Origin: Hyphomicrobiales bacterium
Lineage (GTDB): Bacteria > Pseudomonadota > Alphaproteobacteria > Rhizobiales > Rhizobiaceae
Length of the DNA: 64,000 bases
Assembly (NCBI GenBank): GCA_900469625.1
Contig: UBXV01000036.1
Coordinates: 54,991-118,990, forward strand
Direction of reading: 5' to 3'
The stretch's first letter is position 1. Each line of letters starts with the position of its first letter. A model generated the notes under the pieces. It saw only the letters and a list, made by a program, of their open reading frames with translations. It made no database searches and was not told the origin of the DNA. The position numbers and the translations under genes are program-made. Positions 11,165-22,757 of the stretch are shown here, one piece after another.

Positions 11165-13573
11165 TCAGCCGAGATAGGTGTTTGCGAGAATGTTGGAGAG
11201 CGCTTCCAGGTCCCGCTCCAGCCTTTCGTAGACGCCAAGGTTCATCGCCTCCGGCGTCATGACCGCAAGGCCCGAATGCAAACGCATCGCCTCGCGGTAG
11301 AAGGGCGACATCTGGCCGTTGACATAGGCGTTCGGCAGGAGCTCGACCTCGGTCTTGATCTCGTTCAGTTGATAGAGCACCGAGCGCGGGTTGAGCGGAT
11401 CGAGCGCCAGGAGGTCGGTCACCGTCAGTGCAGCCGTGTTGACGTTGTAGCGCCGGCGATGGGTCATGACGCTGTCACCGATCTCGAGCAGCATGTCATA
11501 GGCGCCATCGGGGGCGTTCGGGCCGGACATATGGCCGAGCAGCCGCGTCATGTGCAGGCCACGCTCGATGTAGCGGCCGATCGACAAGAAGCGCCAGCCG
11601 GTGAAGCGATACATGTTTTCGTGCACCAGGCCGGCAAAACCGGCAAGCTTGCGCAACAGCACGGTCATGGCGCGGGTCGCATCATCACCCGATTGCACTG
11701 TTGCATGGAACCTGCGCGCCGTCTGCGAGAGGTCGTTGAGCGCCAGCCAGCCGTCCGGCGAGAAGCGGTCGCGGATATTGCCGGCGCTGAACAGCGCGCT
11801 TGAGATATTGGCCAGCAGGCTGTCGGGTACCGCCTGTCGGGTATCGATATCCAGCGCCGCCAGATAGTCGGTGACGTCCTGCAACAGGGGCAGGCTCGGG
11901 TCGGCTGTCTCGGCAAACCGGCCGTGCCAGGCGCGCAAGATGCGCAACGCCCCTTCGGCCCGCTCGATGTAGCGACCGAGCCAGAACAGGTTGTCGGCGG
12001 CGCGGCTCGGCAGGCTGCCCGGCATGTTGCGGGTGAAGCTTTCTTCGGCCGGTAGAAGGGTGGTGCGTTCGACCGGCCGGTCGCTGACGATCCAGACGTC
12101 GGCCGCTGTGCCGCCGGCCTGCATGGCGATGGCGGCAACATCGTCGCCCGAGCCGATGCGCGCAAAGCCACCGGGCATGATCTGCCAGCCGTCGCGGCTG
12201 CGGGCGGCAAAGACGCGCAGGCTCATCGGGCGCGGCGTCAGCCGCCCGCGCACCCAGGCGGGCGTGGTCGACAGCGTGACGGCCTCCTGGCCGACAAGCT
12301 TGCCGCCTTCGGCGTCGAGCCAGGCAGCGATCGACGCCTCGCCCTTTTCGGCCAACGTGGCCCCGAGCAGCGATTGGCCGTTGTCGTCGAAAAAGGGCCG
12401 CGTCGCATAGGCGGGGCCGATGACCATGCGCTCGATATTGGCGGCGACTGCCGCCCGTTCGGATGTCTGTCCGCACCACCAGGTCGCGATCGACGGCAGC
12501 TTCTGGTCTTCGCCGAGCAGATGACGGCAGATCGCCGGCAGGAAGGCGAGGAAGGCGCGCGTCTCGACGATGCCGGAGCCGAGCGCGTTGACGATGGCGA
12601 CGGACCCGGCGCGCAAGGCTTCGACGATCCCCGGCGTGCCGATATGCGAGGACTGGTTGAGTTCGAGCGGATCGGCAAAGGCGGCATCGAGGCGGCGCCA
12701 GAGCACGCCGACGGGTTTGAGCCCGGCGACGGTGCGCACCATCACCCGGCCGCCGACAACCGTCAGGTCTTCGCCTTCGAGCAGCATGAAGCCGAGGTAG
12801 CGAGCAATATAGGCATGTTCGAAATAGGTCTCGTTGGCGATCCCCGGTGAGAGCACGGCGATGCGGTCGTCCGGATGCAGCTTGCGCGCCTGCAGGGTGT
12901 CGCGGAAGGCGCCGAAGAAGCCTGCGAGGCGATGCACATGCGTCTCGGCATAGAGGTTTGAAAAGGCACGCGTGGTGGCGACCCGGTTTTCCAGCGCGAA
13001 ACCGGCGCCCGATGGCGCCTCCGTGCGATCGGAGAGCACCCACCAGTTGCCATCAGGTCCACGGCCGATCTCGAAGGAGATGAATTGCAGGAAATGGCCA
13101 TCGGCGGGTTTGACGCCGACCAGCGGCCGGAGAAAATCGGGGTTGGAGGCAACCAGCGCCGGCGGCAGCAGGCCCTCGCGCACCAGTCGGTTTTCGCCGT
13201 AGATGTCGGCGACCACCTTTTCCAGAAGCTCTGCCCGTTGGATCAGGCCCTGCGAGACCGTCGCCCATTCGTGTTCGTCGATGAGAACGGGGATATGCGA
13301 CAGCGGCCAGCTTCGCTCCGAGCTGTCCTTGCCGCCATAGACCCGATAGAAGACGCCGGCGTCGCGAAGATACCGGTCGGCGCGGGCGAAGCGGTTGGCA
13401 AGGTCGGTCTCGTCGAGGCGTCCGAGCGTCGAAAGCAGCCGCTGCCAGACGGGCCGGACGTTGCCCTGCGCATCGAGCATCTCGTCGGCGATGCCGGGGA
13501 GGGCACGGTAGCCGAAGACCGGATCGTCCTCGACACCCAGCCGGTCTGCCGTTGCTGTCTGCTTCTTCGCCAT
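11165..13573 (-). CDS. Circularly permuted ATP-grasp / alpha-E fusion protein
   Basis: 802 residues. Residues about 70-420 match the circularly permuted ATP-grasp family (formerly DUF404/DUF407; segments such as DIYGENRLVREGLLPP, SPGIANETYFEHAYIARYLG and NALGSGIVET). Residues about 490-800 are the helical alpha-E domain (formerly DUF403; SRAADNLFWLGRYIERAEG, RFTGWRFLSIGRYIERG). In many genomes these are two adjacent genes, so this is the fused form. Established comparative genomics predicts a peptide-ligase/amidase pair with neighbouring transglutaminases; the reaction is unproven. The ATG directly follows the TAA of the upstream gene with no spacer, implying tight translational coupling. Confidence 0.88.
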   Translation of the reverse strand: MAKKQTATADRLGVEDDPVFGYRALPGIADEMLDAQGNVRPVWQRLLSTLGRLDETDLANRFARADRYLRDAGVFYRVYGGKDSSERSWPLSHIPVLIDEHEWATVSQGLIQRAELLEKVVADIYGENRLVREGLLPPALVASNPDFLRPLVGVKPADGHFLQFISFEIGRGPDGNWWVLSDRTEAPSGAGFALENRVATTRAFSNLYAETHVHRLAGFFGAFRDTLQARKLHPDDRIAVLSPGIANETYFEHAYIARYLGFMLLEGEDLTVVGGRVMVRTVAGLKPVGVLWRRLDAAFADPLELNQSSHIGTPGIVEALRAGSVAIVNALGSGIVETRAFLAFLPAICRHLLGEDQKLPSIATWWCGQTSERAAVAANIERMVIGPAYATRPFFDDNGQSLLGATLAEKGEASIAAWLDAEGGKLVGQEAVTLSTTPAWVRGRLTPRPMSLRVFAARSRDGWQIMPGGFARIGSGDDVAAIAMQAGGTAADVWIVSDRPVERTTLLPAEESFTRNMPGSLPSRAADNLFWLGRYIERAEGALRILRAWHGRFAETADPSLPLLQDVTDYLAALDIDTRQAVPDSLLANISSALFSAGNIRDRFSPDGWLALNDLSQTARRFHATVQSGDDATRAMTVLLRKLAGFAGLVHENMYRFTGWRFLSIGRYIERGLHMTRLLGHMSGPNAPDGAYDMLLEIGDSVMTHRRRYNVNTAALTVTDLLALDPLNPRSVLYQLNEIKTEVELLPNAYVNGQMSPFYREAMRLHSGLAVMTPEAMNLGVYERLERDLEALSNILANTYLG

Positions 13574-16500
13574 TTACGCTCCTGGCGGACGTCTGAGGTC
13601 AAGCGTCATCGGAAATTCCGTCGACGGGCTTTCCGGATGAAGCAGATAGCTTCCCGGAGTGTGGCCCCAGGGCTCGAACCGCGCCAGTCGCCGCGCTTCT
13701 GCCTCGTTGCCGTTGACCGGAAATGTTTCGTAGCTGCGCCCGCCCGGATGGGCGACATGGTAGACGCATCCGCCAATCGCCCGATTCGACCATTTATCAT
13801 AGATATCGAATGTAAGGGGAGTGTTCACGGGCAAAACCGGGTGCAGACCGGCTGCCGGCTGCCAGGCCTTGTAGCGGACGCCGGCAACCGCGCCGCCATT
13901 GGCTCCGGTCTTCGTCAGCGGCACAGGACGGCCGTTGCAGGTGACGGTGTAACGCTCGGGATTGGGTGTATCCAGCCTGACTTGAAGTCGTTCGACGGAG
14001 CTGTCGACATAGCGCACGGTGCCGCCGATCGCGCCTTGCTCGCCCATGACGTGCCAGGGCTCCAGCGCCTGGCGGATCTCGAGCTTGCCGCCCTCGTATT
14101 CGACCTCGCCGCAGAAGGGAAAACGAAATTCGAGCTGCGCTTCGAACCATTCCGGACGAAGGTCGAAGCCATGGGCGCGCAAATCGGCGAGCACTTCGAG
14201 GAAGTCCTGCCAGACGTGATGCGGCAGCATGAAACGATCATGCAGCGCCGTGCCCCAGCGCACGAAGCGGCCCTCGAGCGGCTGTTTCCAGAACCGGGCG
14301 ATGAGTGCGCGCACCAGCAGTTGCTGGGCCAGCGACATGCGGGCATTGGGCGGCATCTCGAAGCCGCGGAATTCGACGAGGCCGAGCCGGCCGGTCGGGC
14401 CATCCGGCGAGAACAGCTTGTCGATGCAGATTTCCGCGCGGTGGGTGTTGCCGGTGACGTCGACGAGCAGGTTGCGAAACAGCCGGTCGACCAGCCAGGG
14501 CAGCGGTGGCGGCGCTGCCGACCCGGGCAGGGGAACCTGCGCCATCGCGATCTCAAGCTCGTAGAGCTGATCGTGGCGGGCCTCGTCTATGCGCGGTGCC
14601 TGGCTCGTCGGCCCGATGAACATGCCGGAAAACAGGTAGGAGAGCGACGGGTGACGCTGCCAGTGCAGCACGATGCTCTTCAACAGGTCCGGTCGACGCA
14701 GGAACGGGCTGTCATTGGGGTTGGCGCCGCCGACCACGACGTGATTGCCGCCGCCGGTGCCGGTGTGGCGGCCGTCGATCATGAACTTGTCGGCACCGAG
14801 CCGGCTTTGCCGCGCCTCCTCATAGATCGCGGTGGTGATGTCGACGCACTCCTGCCAGCCGGCGGCCGGATGGATGTTGACCTCGATGACGCCGGGGTCG
14901 GGCGCCACGCGAATGACGTTGATGCGCTCGTCGCGCGGCGGCGCGTAGCCTTCGATATGAAGCGGCAGGCCCAGAGCCGTGGCTGCCCGTTCGGTCGCTG
15001 CGATCAGGTCGAGATACTCCTCGACGCTGGTCGTCGGCGGCATGAAGACGCAGAGCCGGCCGTCGCGCGGCTCGACGCTGACGGCGGTGCGCACCAGCCC
15101 GGCGATTTCGTCGCGGGGCGCCGCTTGAGGGCTTTCCGGTGTTTGCGATGCCTGGAAACGCGAATGCTGTGGGCGCGCGCTGGTCTCCGTGAAATCCGGC
15201 AGGTCGTCGCGCGGAACGGTCGGATCGACCGGGTGGATATAGGGATAGGCTGAAGGGGCGACATAAGGCAGGGCGCCGAGCGGCAGGCGGTAGCCGACGG
15301 GGCTGTCGCCGGGGACCAGGAAGATCCGGCCGCGCCGGGTCTGCCATTTCTCGCTCATCCACCGGACACCGGCGGCGCGGGCATTCCAGGCCTGCACCGG
15401 CAGCACGTAGCCGGTGGGCTCGGTCAGGCCGCGCTCGAACACGCGCGCCATGCGGCTGCGCTCTTCCGGGTCCTTCAGCTTCGAATTGGCGGGATCGACG
15501 TTATCGGGAAGGTTCGCCTCCTTGAGGAGCCAGTCGGCCGGGTCTTCGAAAGCCGGCACGACCATCTCGGGCGGCACGTCCAGCTCGGCCGCCAGGCCAT
15601 GCAGCAGGCGCTCGGCATCGTCAGCCGTGACGTCGTGGCGCCCGTTCTCTTTGGCAATGAGATCGGCCTGACGCCAGATCGGCACGCCGTCCTTGCGCCA
15701 ATAGAGCGAGAAGGTCCAGCGCGGCAGGCTTTCGCCCGGGTACCATTTGCCCTGGCCATAATGCAGGAAACCGCCGGGCGCGAAACGATCGCGCAGCCGG
15801 CGAATGAGGATATCCGCCTTCTCGCGCTTGGTTGGGCCAACAGCCTCGGTGTTCCATTCCTCGGCCTCGAAGTCGTCGATCGACACGAAGGTCGGCTCGC
15901 CGCCCATGGTCAGGCGGACATCGTTGTCAGAGAGGACCTGGTCGACGTGGTTGCCGAGGGCGTTCAGCGCTTCCCAGCTTTGGTCGGAGAAGGGTTTGGT
16001 GATGCGCGGGTGCTCCGCGACGCGTGCGACCTTCATGTCGAAGGCGAAGTCGGTGCGGGTTTCAGGGTCGCCGAAGAAGCCGCCGGAAATCGGGGCGGCG
16101 TTGCGATAATGCGGCGTGGCGGCGAGCGGTATGTGGCTCTCGCCAGTCAGAAGGCCGGAAGTCGGGTCGAGGCCGACCCAGCCGGCGCCGGGCAGGTAGA
16201 CCTCGGCCCAGGCATGCAGATCGGTGAAATCATGTTCGGTGCCGGATGGGCCGTCGAGCGCCTTGAGATCGGGCGCGAGCTGGATGAGATAGCCGGACAC
16301 GAACCGGGCGGCATAACCCAGATTGCGCAGGATCTGCACGAACAGCCAGCTGGAATCGCGACAGGATCCTCTCGCCGATGTCAGCGTTTCCTCGGGCGAC
16401 TGGACGCCCGGCTCCATGCGGATGACGTAGCCGACCTCCTGCTGCAGCCGCGCATTGATGCCGACGACCATGTCGACGGTGCGCTGCTGCGACCGGTCGA

Positions 16501-16900
16501 CCGTCGCCATGAACGCGGCGAGTGCCGGTCCCATCGGTTCCGGCGTCATGTAGATCTTCAGGTCGTCGATCAGCTCCTCCGGATAGGCGAAGGGCCAGTG
16601 CTCCGATTCCTCCTCGATGAAGAAGTCGAAGGGGTTGTAGACAGTCATGTCGGCGACGAGATCGACTTCGATCTTCAGCTCGGTGACAGGGTCGGGAAAG
16701 ACGTAGCGGGCAAGATAGTTGCCGTAGGGATCCTGCTGCAGATTGACGAAGTGATTGGCGGGCGAAACCTTCAGCGCGTGGCTGATGACCTTGGTCTTGG
16801 AATGGGCCGCCGGTTTCAATCTGATGATCTGGGGTGAAAGCCTGATCGGGCGGTCATAGGTATAGTGGGTCAGGTGGTAGATACTAGCCTTGATCGACAT
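13574..16900 (-). CDS. Large transglutaminase-like protein with DUF2126
   Basis: 1108 residues from the ATG at 16900 ([20 protein letters not shown]). Residues 1-300 are a transglutaminase-like module with catalytic Cys in [20 protein letters not shown], His in [12 protein letters not shown] and Asp in VGLDPTSG. The remainder is the DUF2126 region, with [15 protein letters not shown] and a [11 protein letters not shown] segment. It is first in a leftward three-gene operon with the ATP-grasp/alpha-E protein and a second transglutaminase. Known co-occurrence of these families suggests a cytoplasmic peptide-modification pathway, but no substrate gene is evident nearby. Its TAA abuts the next ATG. 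Confidence 0.88.
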   Translation of the reverse strand: MSIKASIYHLTHYTYDRPIRLSPQIIRLKPAAHSKTKVISHALKVSPANHFVNLQQDPYGNYLARYVFPDPVTELKIEVDLVADMTVYNPFDFFIEEESEHWPFAYPEELIDDLKIYMTPEPMGPALAAFMATVDRSQQRTVDMVVGINARLQQEVGYVIRMEPGVQSPEETLTSARGSCRDSSWLFVQILRNLGYAARFVSGYLIQLAPDLKALDGPSGTEHDFTDLHAWAEVYLPGAGWVGLDPTSGLLTGESHIPLAATPHYRNAAPISGGFFGDPETRTDFAFDMKVARVAEHPRITKPFSDQSWEALNALGNHVDQVLSDNDVRLTMGGEPTFVSIDDFEAEEWNTEAVGPTKREKADILIRRLRDRFAPGGFLHYGQGKWYPGESLPRWTFSLYWRKDGVPIWRQADLIAKENGRHDVTADDAERLLHGLAAELDVPPEMVVPAFEDPADWLLKEANLPDNVDPANSKLKDPEERSRMARVFERGLTEPTGYVLPVQAWNARAAGVRWMSEKWQTRRGRIFLVPGDSPVGYRLPLGALPYVAPSAYPYIHPVDPTVPRDDLPDFTETSARPQHSRFQASQTPESPQAAPRDEIAGLVRTAVSVEPRDGRLCVFMPPTTSVEEYLDLIAATERAATALGLPLHIEGYAPPRDERINVIRVAPDPGVIEVNIHPAAGWQECVDITTAIYEEARQSRLGADKFMIDGRHTGTGGGNHVVVGGANPNDSPFLRRPDLLKSIVLHWQRHPSLSYLFSGMFIGPTSQAPRIDEARHDQLYELEIAMAQVPLPGSAAPPPLPWLVDRLFRNLLVDVTGNTHRAEICIDKLFSPDGPTGRLGLVEFRGFEMPPNARMSLAQQLLVRALIARFWKQPLEGRFVRWGTALHDRFMLPHHVWQDFLEVLADLRAHGFDLRPEWFEAQLEFRFPFCGEVEYEGGKLEIRQALEPWHVMGEQGAIGGTVRYVDSSVERLQVRLDTPNPERYTVTCNGRPVPLTKTGANGGAVAGVRYKAWQPAAGLHPVLPVNTPLTFDIYDKWSNRAIGGCVYHVAHPGGRSYETFPVNGNEAEARRLARFEPWGHTPGSYLLHPESPSTEFPMTLDLRRPPGA

Positions 16901-16983
16901 ACCGGATTTTGTCCCCTCGATGGCAGGTCTGATGCCGCCATTCCCGGGAAGTTTGTGCAATGCGAAGAGAGAAAGCAAGCGCG

Positions 16984-17010
16984 AAAGACAGCGCCGGATT
17001 TCTCCGGCGC
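16984..17010 (-). terminator. Hairpin after aldo/keto reductase, probable terminator
   Basis: GCGCCGGA-TTTC-TCCGGCGC, an 8-bp stem with a tetraloop, 22 bases past the stop of the leftward aldo/keto reductase gene. Leftward it is followed by TGTCTTTCG, only a weak U tract. Confidence 0.45.
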
Positions 17011-17032
17011 GTCTGCCGTTCGGGTCGGTGGA

Positions 17033-18070
17033 TCACACGGCCGGCGGGTTCAGGCGGGCAAAGCCTTCCTGAAGGTGATAGGGGAAGTGCGGGTAGGCAG
17101 GCGTCTTGGCGCTCGCCTTGTCGAGCCGGGCAATCTGCTCTGCGGTCAGCGACCAGCCGACGGCGCCGAGGTTCTGGCGCAGCTGCTCTTCGTTGCGGGC
17201 GCCGATGATGACGCTCGATACCGTCGGGCGCTGCAGCAGCCAGTTGATGGCGATCTGCGGGATGGTCCGGCCGGTCTCGCCTGCCAGCTCATCGAGCACG
17301 TCGACGATATCGTAGAGTTTGTCGTCATCGACAGGTGGGCCGAAGGCGGCCGTGTCATGAAGGCGGCTGCCTTCCGGCCAGGGCTGGCCGCGGCGGATCT
17401 TGCCGGTCAGCCGCCCCCAACCGAGCGGGCTCCAGACGAGTGCGCCAACGCCCTGGTCGGTTCCGAGCGGCATCAGCTCCCATTCATAGTCGCGCCCGAC
17501 GAGCGAGTAGTAGACCTGATGGGCGACGTAGCGCGGATAACCGTGTTTCTCGGCCGCGGCGAGCGATTTCATCAGCTGCCAGCCGGCAAAGTTGGAAACG
17601 CCGACGTAACGCAGCTTGCCGGATCGCACCAGGGTGTCGAGCGTCGACAGGACTTCTTCGACCGGCGTGCCGGCGTCGAAGGCATGCAGCTGCATGAGGT
17701 CGATATAGTCGGTGCCGAGCCGGCGAAGAGCATCGTCGACGCCCTTGATCAGGCGCGAGCGGGAGGAGCCGGCATCGTTCGGGCCATCGCCCATCGGCAG
17801 CGACATCTTGGTGGAGATCAGCACGTCGTTGCGCCGGCCCTTGATGGCTGCGCCGAGCACCTCTTCGGAGGCGCCGTCGGAATAGACGTCGGCGGTGTCG
17901 AACAGGTTGACGCCGGCCTCGATGCATATGTCGACGAGACGGCGCGCCTCGGCGCTGTCGCTGTTGCCCCAGGCACTGAAAAGCGGTCCCTTGCCGCCGA
18001 AGGTGCCGGCGCCGAAACTGAGGGCGGGAACCTTCAATCCCGATGATCCAAGCCGTCTGTATTCCATCAT
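17033..18070 (-). CDS. Aldo/keto reductase
   Basis: NADPH-dependent carbonyl reductase of the AKR superfamily, 345 residues. The tetrad is visible: Asp in NLFDTADVYSDGASEEVLG (with Tyr four residues later), Lys in VLISTKMSLP and His in LMQLHAFDAG. The C-terminal NADP-binding SSVIIGARNEEQLRQNLGA is intact. The double ATG at 18070 has a GAGGAG ribosome site 5-7 bases upstream; the frame to 18130 is not needed. It is divergent from a LysR gene that starts 108 bases away, which likely controls it. The substrate cannot be inferred. Confidence 0.9.
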   Translation of the reverse strand: MMEYRRLGSSGLKVPALSFGAGTFGGKGPLFSAWGNSDSAEARRLVDICIEAGVNLFDTADVYSDGASEEVLGAAIKGRRNDVLISTKMSLPMGDGPNDAGSSRSRLIKGVDDALRRLGTDYIDLMQLHAFDAGTPVEEVLSTLDTLVRSGKLRYVGVSNFAGWQLMKSLAAAEKHGYPRYVAHQVYYSLVGRDYEWELMPLGTDQGVGALVWSPLGWGRLTGKIRRGQPWPEGSRLHDTAAFGPPVDDDKLYDIVDVLDELAGETGRTIPQIAINWLLQRPTVSSVIIGARNEEQLRQNLGAVGWSLTAEQIARLDKASAKTPAYPHFPYHLQEGFARLNPPAV

Positions 18071-18095
18071 TTGAACTCCTCGTTGCTTCCCATGC

Positions 18096-18112
18096 CTGTG
18101 TCGGCAACACAG
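18096..18112. promoter_or_regulatory. Candidate LysR operator
   Basis: Dyad CTGTGT-CGGCA-ACACAG (6-bp perfect arms, T-N11-A type core) in the middle of the 108-base divergent region between the aldo/keto reductase and the LysR gene. Geometry fits a LysR-family site; the link is inference. Confidence 0.4.
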
Positions 18113-18178
18113 AGGTGGTGTATCCGGCATTTGAGAGGTAGACCATTTGCAGGAATATCATTTGTGAGCTGAAGTCAC

Positions 18179-19087
18179 ATGTCTCGAAACGCGATCAACC
18201 GCTCCGGCGAAATGGCCGTTTTCGTCAGGGCCGTCGAACTCGGCGGCTTCTCGGCGGCGGCGCGCGAATGCTCCATGACACCATCGGCCGTCAGCAAGCT
18301 GGTGCAACGGCTGGAGGAGCGGCTCGGCGTCCGGCTGATCAACCGCTCGACACGGCAATTGCAGCTGACGCCGGAGGGTTGCGCCTTTCACGAGCGGGCG
18401 GCCCGCATTCTTGCAGATATCGACGACGCCGAGCGTCAGGCGGCTGCCGGCGACGTACCGGCGGGTCGCGTTCGCATCAACGCCAGCGCGTCCTTCGCCA
18501 CCCATGTGCTGATGCCGTTGCTGCCGGAGTTTCTGACCGCGTATCCGGAGCTGTCGGTCGACATCATCCAGACCGATGCGGTCGTCGACCTGATGGCGGA
18601 ACGCGTCGACATTGCGATCCGCGCCGGACCCCTCAAGGCATCCAGGCTTGTTGCGCGCAAGCTTGGCAGCACGTCGATGACCATCGTCGGGTCCCCGTCA
18701 TACCTCGATCGCAGCGGCAGGCCGGAGTGCCTCGACGACCTCACGGCGCACAATCGCCTCAGCCTCAGCTATGCCAGGGACGTCGATGGATGGCCGCTCC
18801 TGTCCGATGGAGAAACGACCTTGCTGCGGCCGAGCGAAAGGCTGCGCGTGAGCGATGGCGAGGGGTTGCGCAAGCTGGCGCTGACGGGCGTTGGTCTGGC
18901 GCGGTTGGCGACCTTCATGGTCAGCGACGATATTGCCGCCGGCAGGCTCGTGCCGCTTGTCGAACATCTCAATCCCGGGGACCGCGAGACGTTTCACGCG
19001 GTTTTCCAGGGACAGGGCGGGGCTCTTCCCTCCCGTGTCAGGGTGATGCTCGATTTTCTGGCGACGCGGGCGCGGCTTTCCGGCTGA
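18179..19087 (+). CDS. LysR-family transcriptional regulator
   Basis: 302 residues. N-terminal winged helix-turn-helix (FVRAVELGGFSAAARECSMTPSAVSKLVQRLEERLGVRLINRSTR) and a periplasmic-binding-protein-like effector domain from about residue 90. Subfamily features resemble regulators of aldo/keto reductases and dehydrogenases. Divergently placed to an aldo/keto reductase with a dyad between them, so that gene is the likely target. Effector unknown. Confidence 0.9.
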   Translation: MSRNAINRSGEMAVFVRAVELGGFSAAARECSMTPSAVSKLVQRLEERLGVRLINRSTRQLQLTPEGCAFHERAARILADIDDAERQAAAGDVPAGRVRINASASFATHVLMPLLPEFLTAYPELSVDIIQTDAVVDLMAERVDIAIRAGPLKASRLVARKLGSTSMTIVGSPSYLDRSGRPECLDDLTAHNRLSLSYARDVDGWPLLSDGETTLLRPSERLRVSDGEGLRKLALTGVGLARLATFMVSDDIAAGRLVPLVEHLNPGDRETFHAVFQGQGGALPSRVRVMLDFLATRARLSG

Positions 19088-19202
19088 CCGCTGCGGAGCG
19101 TCTTTCGGCCGTGAGCGTGTCTTGTCCTTGGGGCACAGAACGCCACGGACACTTTTCCGGCGCACGTCCGGACGGAACGCTTCACACCTTGTCTGGAAAT
19201 GC

Positions 19203-20963
<1,761 letters not shown>

Positions 20964-21088
20964 TTGCGCGAGGCTGGTCCACCAATGCTACCGGTCGGAG
21001 TTCCGGATGCGCGACAATGTCTTGCCGCGGAGAACGATTGCTTTCCGCGATCAGTGATACGGGCCACAGTACTATCGCATAAGGTGTT

Positions 21089-21118
21089 AAATATCCCTGA
21101 AATACCCTAAAATACCAT
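21089..21118. repeat. Three phased 10-bp repeats upstream of the GGDEF gene
   Basis: AAATATCCCT, GAAATACCCT and AAAATACCAT follow one another without a gap, so A tracts recur at one helical turn. They lie in the 288-base gap between the GGDEF gene and the VOC gene, 126 bases upstream of the GGDEF start. Nothing else is recognised in that gap. Confidence 0.6.
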
Positions 21119-21251
21119 GGGTAAAACCGCAACTGAGGGATGCGTGCAGCGCAGGTCCTGACGGTTGTCATGGCAACCTGTGGCGCAGACGCTAGTCGTC
21201 CGCCCGTCCGGAGCCCATCCATGGACGCCGGGCGGGCCGGTTTCCGTCAGG

Positions 21252-22022
21252 TCAACCCCGCTGACCGACCAGGGCGAAGAGCGCGCCTTGCGGGTCGAGT
21301 GCCTGAACGATCCAGGCGCCGCCGGGCACTTCCATCGGCTCCAGCACGATCTTGCCGCCACCGGACTTGATGCGCTCGATGGCGGTGTCGAGTGCGGCGA
21401 CGGTGATGTAATAGAGCCAGTAGGGGGACGGGATATCCTTTGGCTTGGTCATCATGCCGCCGGCCTGCGCACCGTCGATGGCAAAGATCTGGTAGGTGCC
21501 CATGTCGCCCATGTCCATGGCGTGATCCTTCGTCCAGCCGAAGCTCTCGGAATAGAAGGGAAAGGCCGTGTCGAGATCGCCGGACATCAGTTCGTGCCAG
21601 CCGATCTGACCGGGAGACATCGGGTCGACGGCCGGGGGTGGGTCACCGATGCCGTTAAACAGGGCGAAGACTGCGCCATGGGGGTCGGTGGCGATGGCAA
21701 AGCGGCCGATGCCGGGGATATCGTCGGGTGCGCGGTGGATCTTGCCGCCCTTGGCAGCGACCGTCGCGGCTGCCGCATCGACGTCGTCGACACCGATATA
21801 GCCAAGCCAGGCGGGAGGCACGTTCATCTCCAGTGCGCCCTCGGGCATGGTCATCAGGCCAGCGACCTGTTGGTCACCCTTGGTAAACAGGGTATAGCTC
21901 ACGCCCGGCATTCCGGCGTCACGCGCGTCCCATCCGACGACGTCCCTGTAGAAGGTCTCTGCAGATTTCGTATCCGTGGTCATCAACTCGTACCAGACGA
22001 ATTTGCCGTGATGGCCTGCCAT
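21252..22022 (-). CDS. VOC-family protein, two glyoxalase-like domains
   Basis: 256 residues comprising two repeats of the vicinal-oxygen-chelate fold: about 7-125 (FVWYELMTTDTKSAETFYRDV to DPHGAVFALF) and 138-253 (GWHELMSGDLDTAFPFYSESF to DPQGALFALVG). The paired halves resemble the family annotated as glyoxalase/bleomycin resistance/hydroxylase-like. Catalytic activity cannot be assigned from sequence. Same strand as the DUF1579 gene, 70 bases downstream, so probably co-transcribed. Confidence 0.85.
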   Translation of the reverse strand: MAGHHGKFVWYELMTTDTKSAETFYRDVVGWDARDAGMPGVSYTLFTKGDQQVAGLMTMPEGALEMNVPPAWLGYIGVDDVDAAAATVAAKGGKIHRAPDDIPGIGRFAIATDPHGAVFALFNGIGDPPPAVDPMSPGQIGWHELMSGDLDTAFPFYSESFGWTKDHAMDMGDMGTYQIFAIDGAQAGGMMTKPKDIPSPYWLYYITVAALDTAIERIKSGGGKIVLEPMEVPGGAWIVQALDPQGALFALVGQRG

Positions 22023-22092
22023 ATTCTGTCCTCCGGTTGCAAATGGAAGCGGCCGACCGATCCCGGCCGGGCGCGGTCGATGAAACGCAAGG

Positions 22093-22575
22093 TCAAAGAC
22101 GGTTGTATTCCGCCGTCATCAGTTCCTTCCAGGCTCCATCCGGCGTCCTGACATGGGCCGCAAGCCATCGCCGGGACTGGCCCTGAAGGGTAATCGCGTC
22201 GCGATAACTCGCCAGCTTTCCCGGCGCATCGAAATCCGGGCCGTCAGCGTAAAGCGATAGCGTCAGCCCGTCCGGTTCGAGCTCGCCGTCGTAGATCCAC
22301 ATATGGGTCATCATGGAGCCTACCCAGGTGCCGACGAAGCGCCGCGTTTCGGGGTTGAAGCCGAGTGTCATGACGGTCTGGCCGAACCTGCCGTCGGGCA
22401 TGGTGCCCTGGCCCTCGCAGACCACCCAGAGCCCCTGGAGGCTGCGGACTTTTTCTGTCCATGGCGTGCCCGTTTCGGGGACGCCCTCCGTGCGCACGGT
22501 CCAGTCGCCGAGCAATTGTTCGAGCCAGCGATGAGCTTCTTCTGGTTCCGTCTTCACCGAAGCATCCTCTTCCAT
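22093..22575 (-). CDS. DUF1579 family protein
   Basis: 160 residues, soluble, with the family pattern HRWLEQLLGDWTVRTEG near the N-terminus and GTWVGSMMTHMWIYDGEL in the middle, consistent with a small beta-barrel protein of the DUF1579 type. No enzymatic motif. Followed by the VOC gene on the same strand, and preceded by a hairpin and degenerate repeats that separate it from DUF899. Function unknown. Confidence 0.8.
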   Translation of the reverse strand: MEEDASVKTEPEEAHRWLEQLLGDWTVRTEGVPETGTPWTEKVRSLQGLWVVCEGQGTMPDGRFGQTVMTLGFNPETRRFVGTWVGSMMTHMWIYDGELEPDGLTLSLYADGPDFDAPGKLASYRDAITLQGQSRRWLAAHVRTPDGAWKELMTAEYNRL

Positions 22576-22586
22576 GCGTGTGAAAA

Positions 22587-22700
22587 TCGATCAGGGACAC
22601 GATCAAACAGATCCGGGCAAACAGATCCGGGACGCGAACCGGTCGATCAGGAATGCGATACGGTCGATCCGGATGCGACGCGGCCGATCCGGGATATGAG
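22587..22700. repeat. Degenerate GATCCGG-rich tandem repeats
   Basis: A 14-bp unit CAAACAGATCCGGG occurs twice in exact tandem at 22604-22631. It is followed by three roughly 20-bp units beginning CGGTCGATCAGG (22640), CGGTCGATCCGG (22661) and CGGCCGATCCGG (22681). They lie in the gap between DUF1579 and DUF899. Confidence 0.7.
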
Positions 22701-22704
22701 CGGG

Positions 22705-22745
22705 AAATAACGCGCCCGGAGCGGAAAGGTTCCGCCCGGGGCGCG
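22705..22745 (-). terminator. Probable terminator of the DUF899 gene
   Basis: Long hairpin from CGCGCCCGG-A-GCGGAA to TTCCGC-CCGGGGCGCG around an AGG loop, 13 bases past the DUF899 stop. In the leftward direction it is followed by TTATTTCCC. One bulge in the stem. Confidence 0.6.
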
Positions 22746-22757
22746 ATGCCGGCGGGC

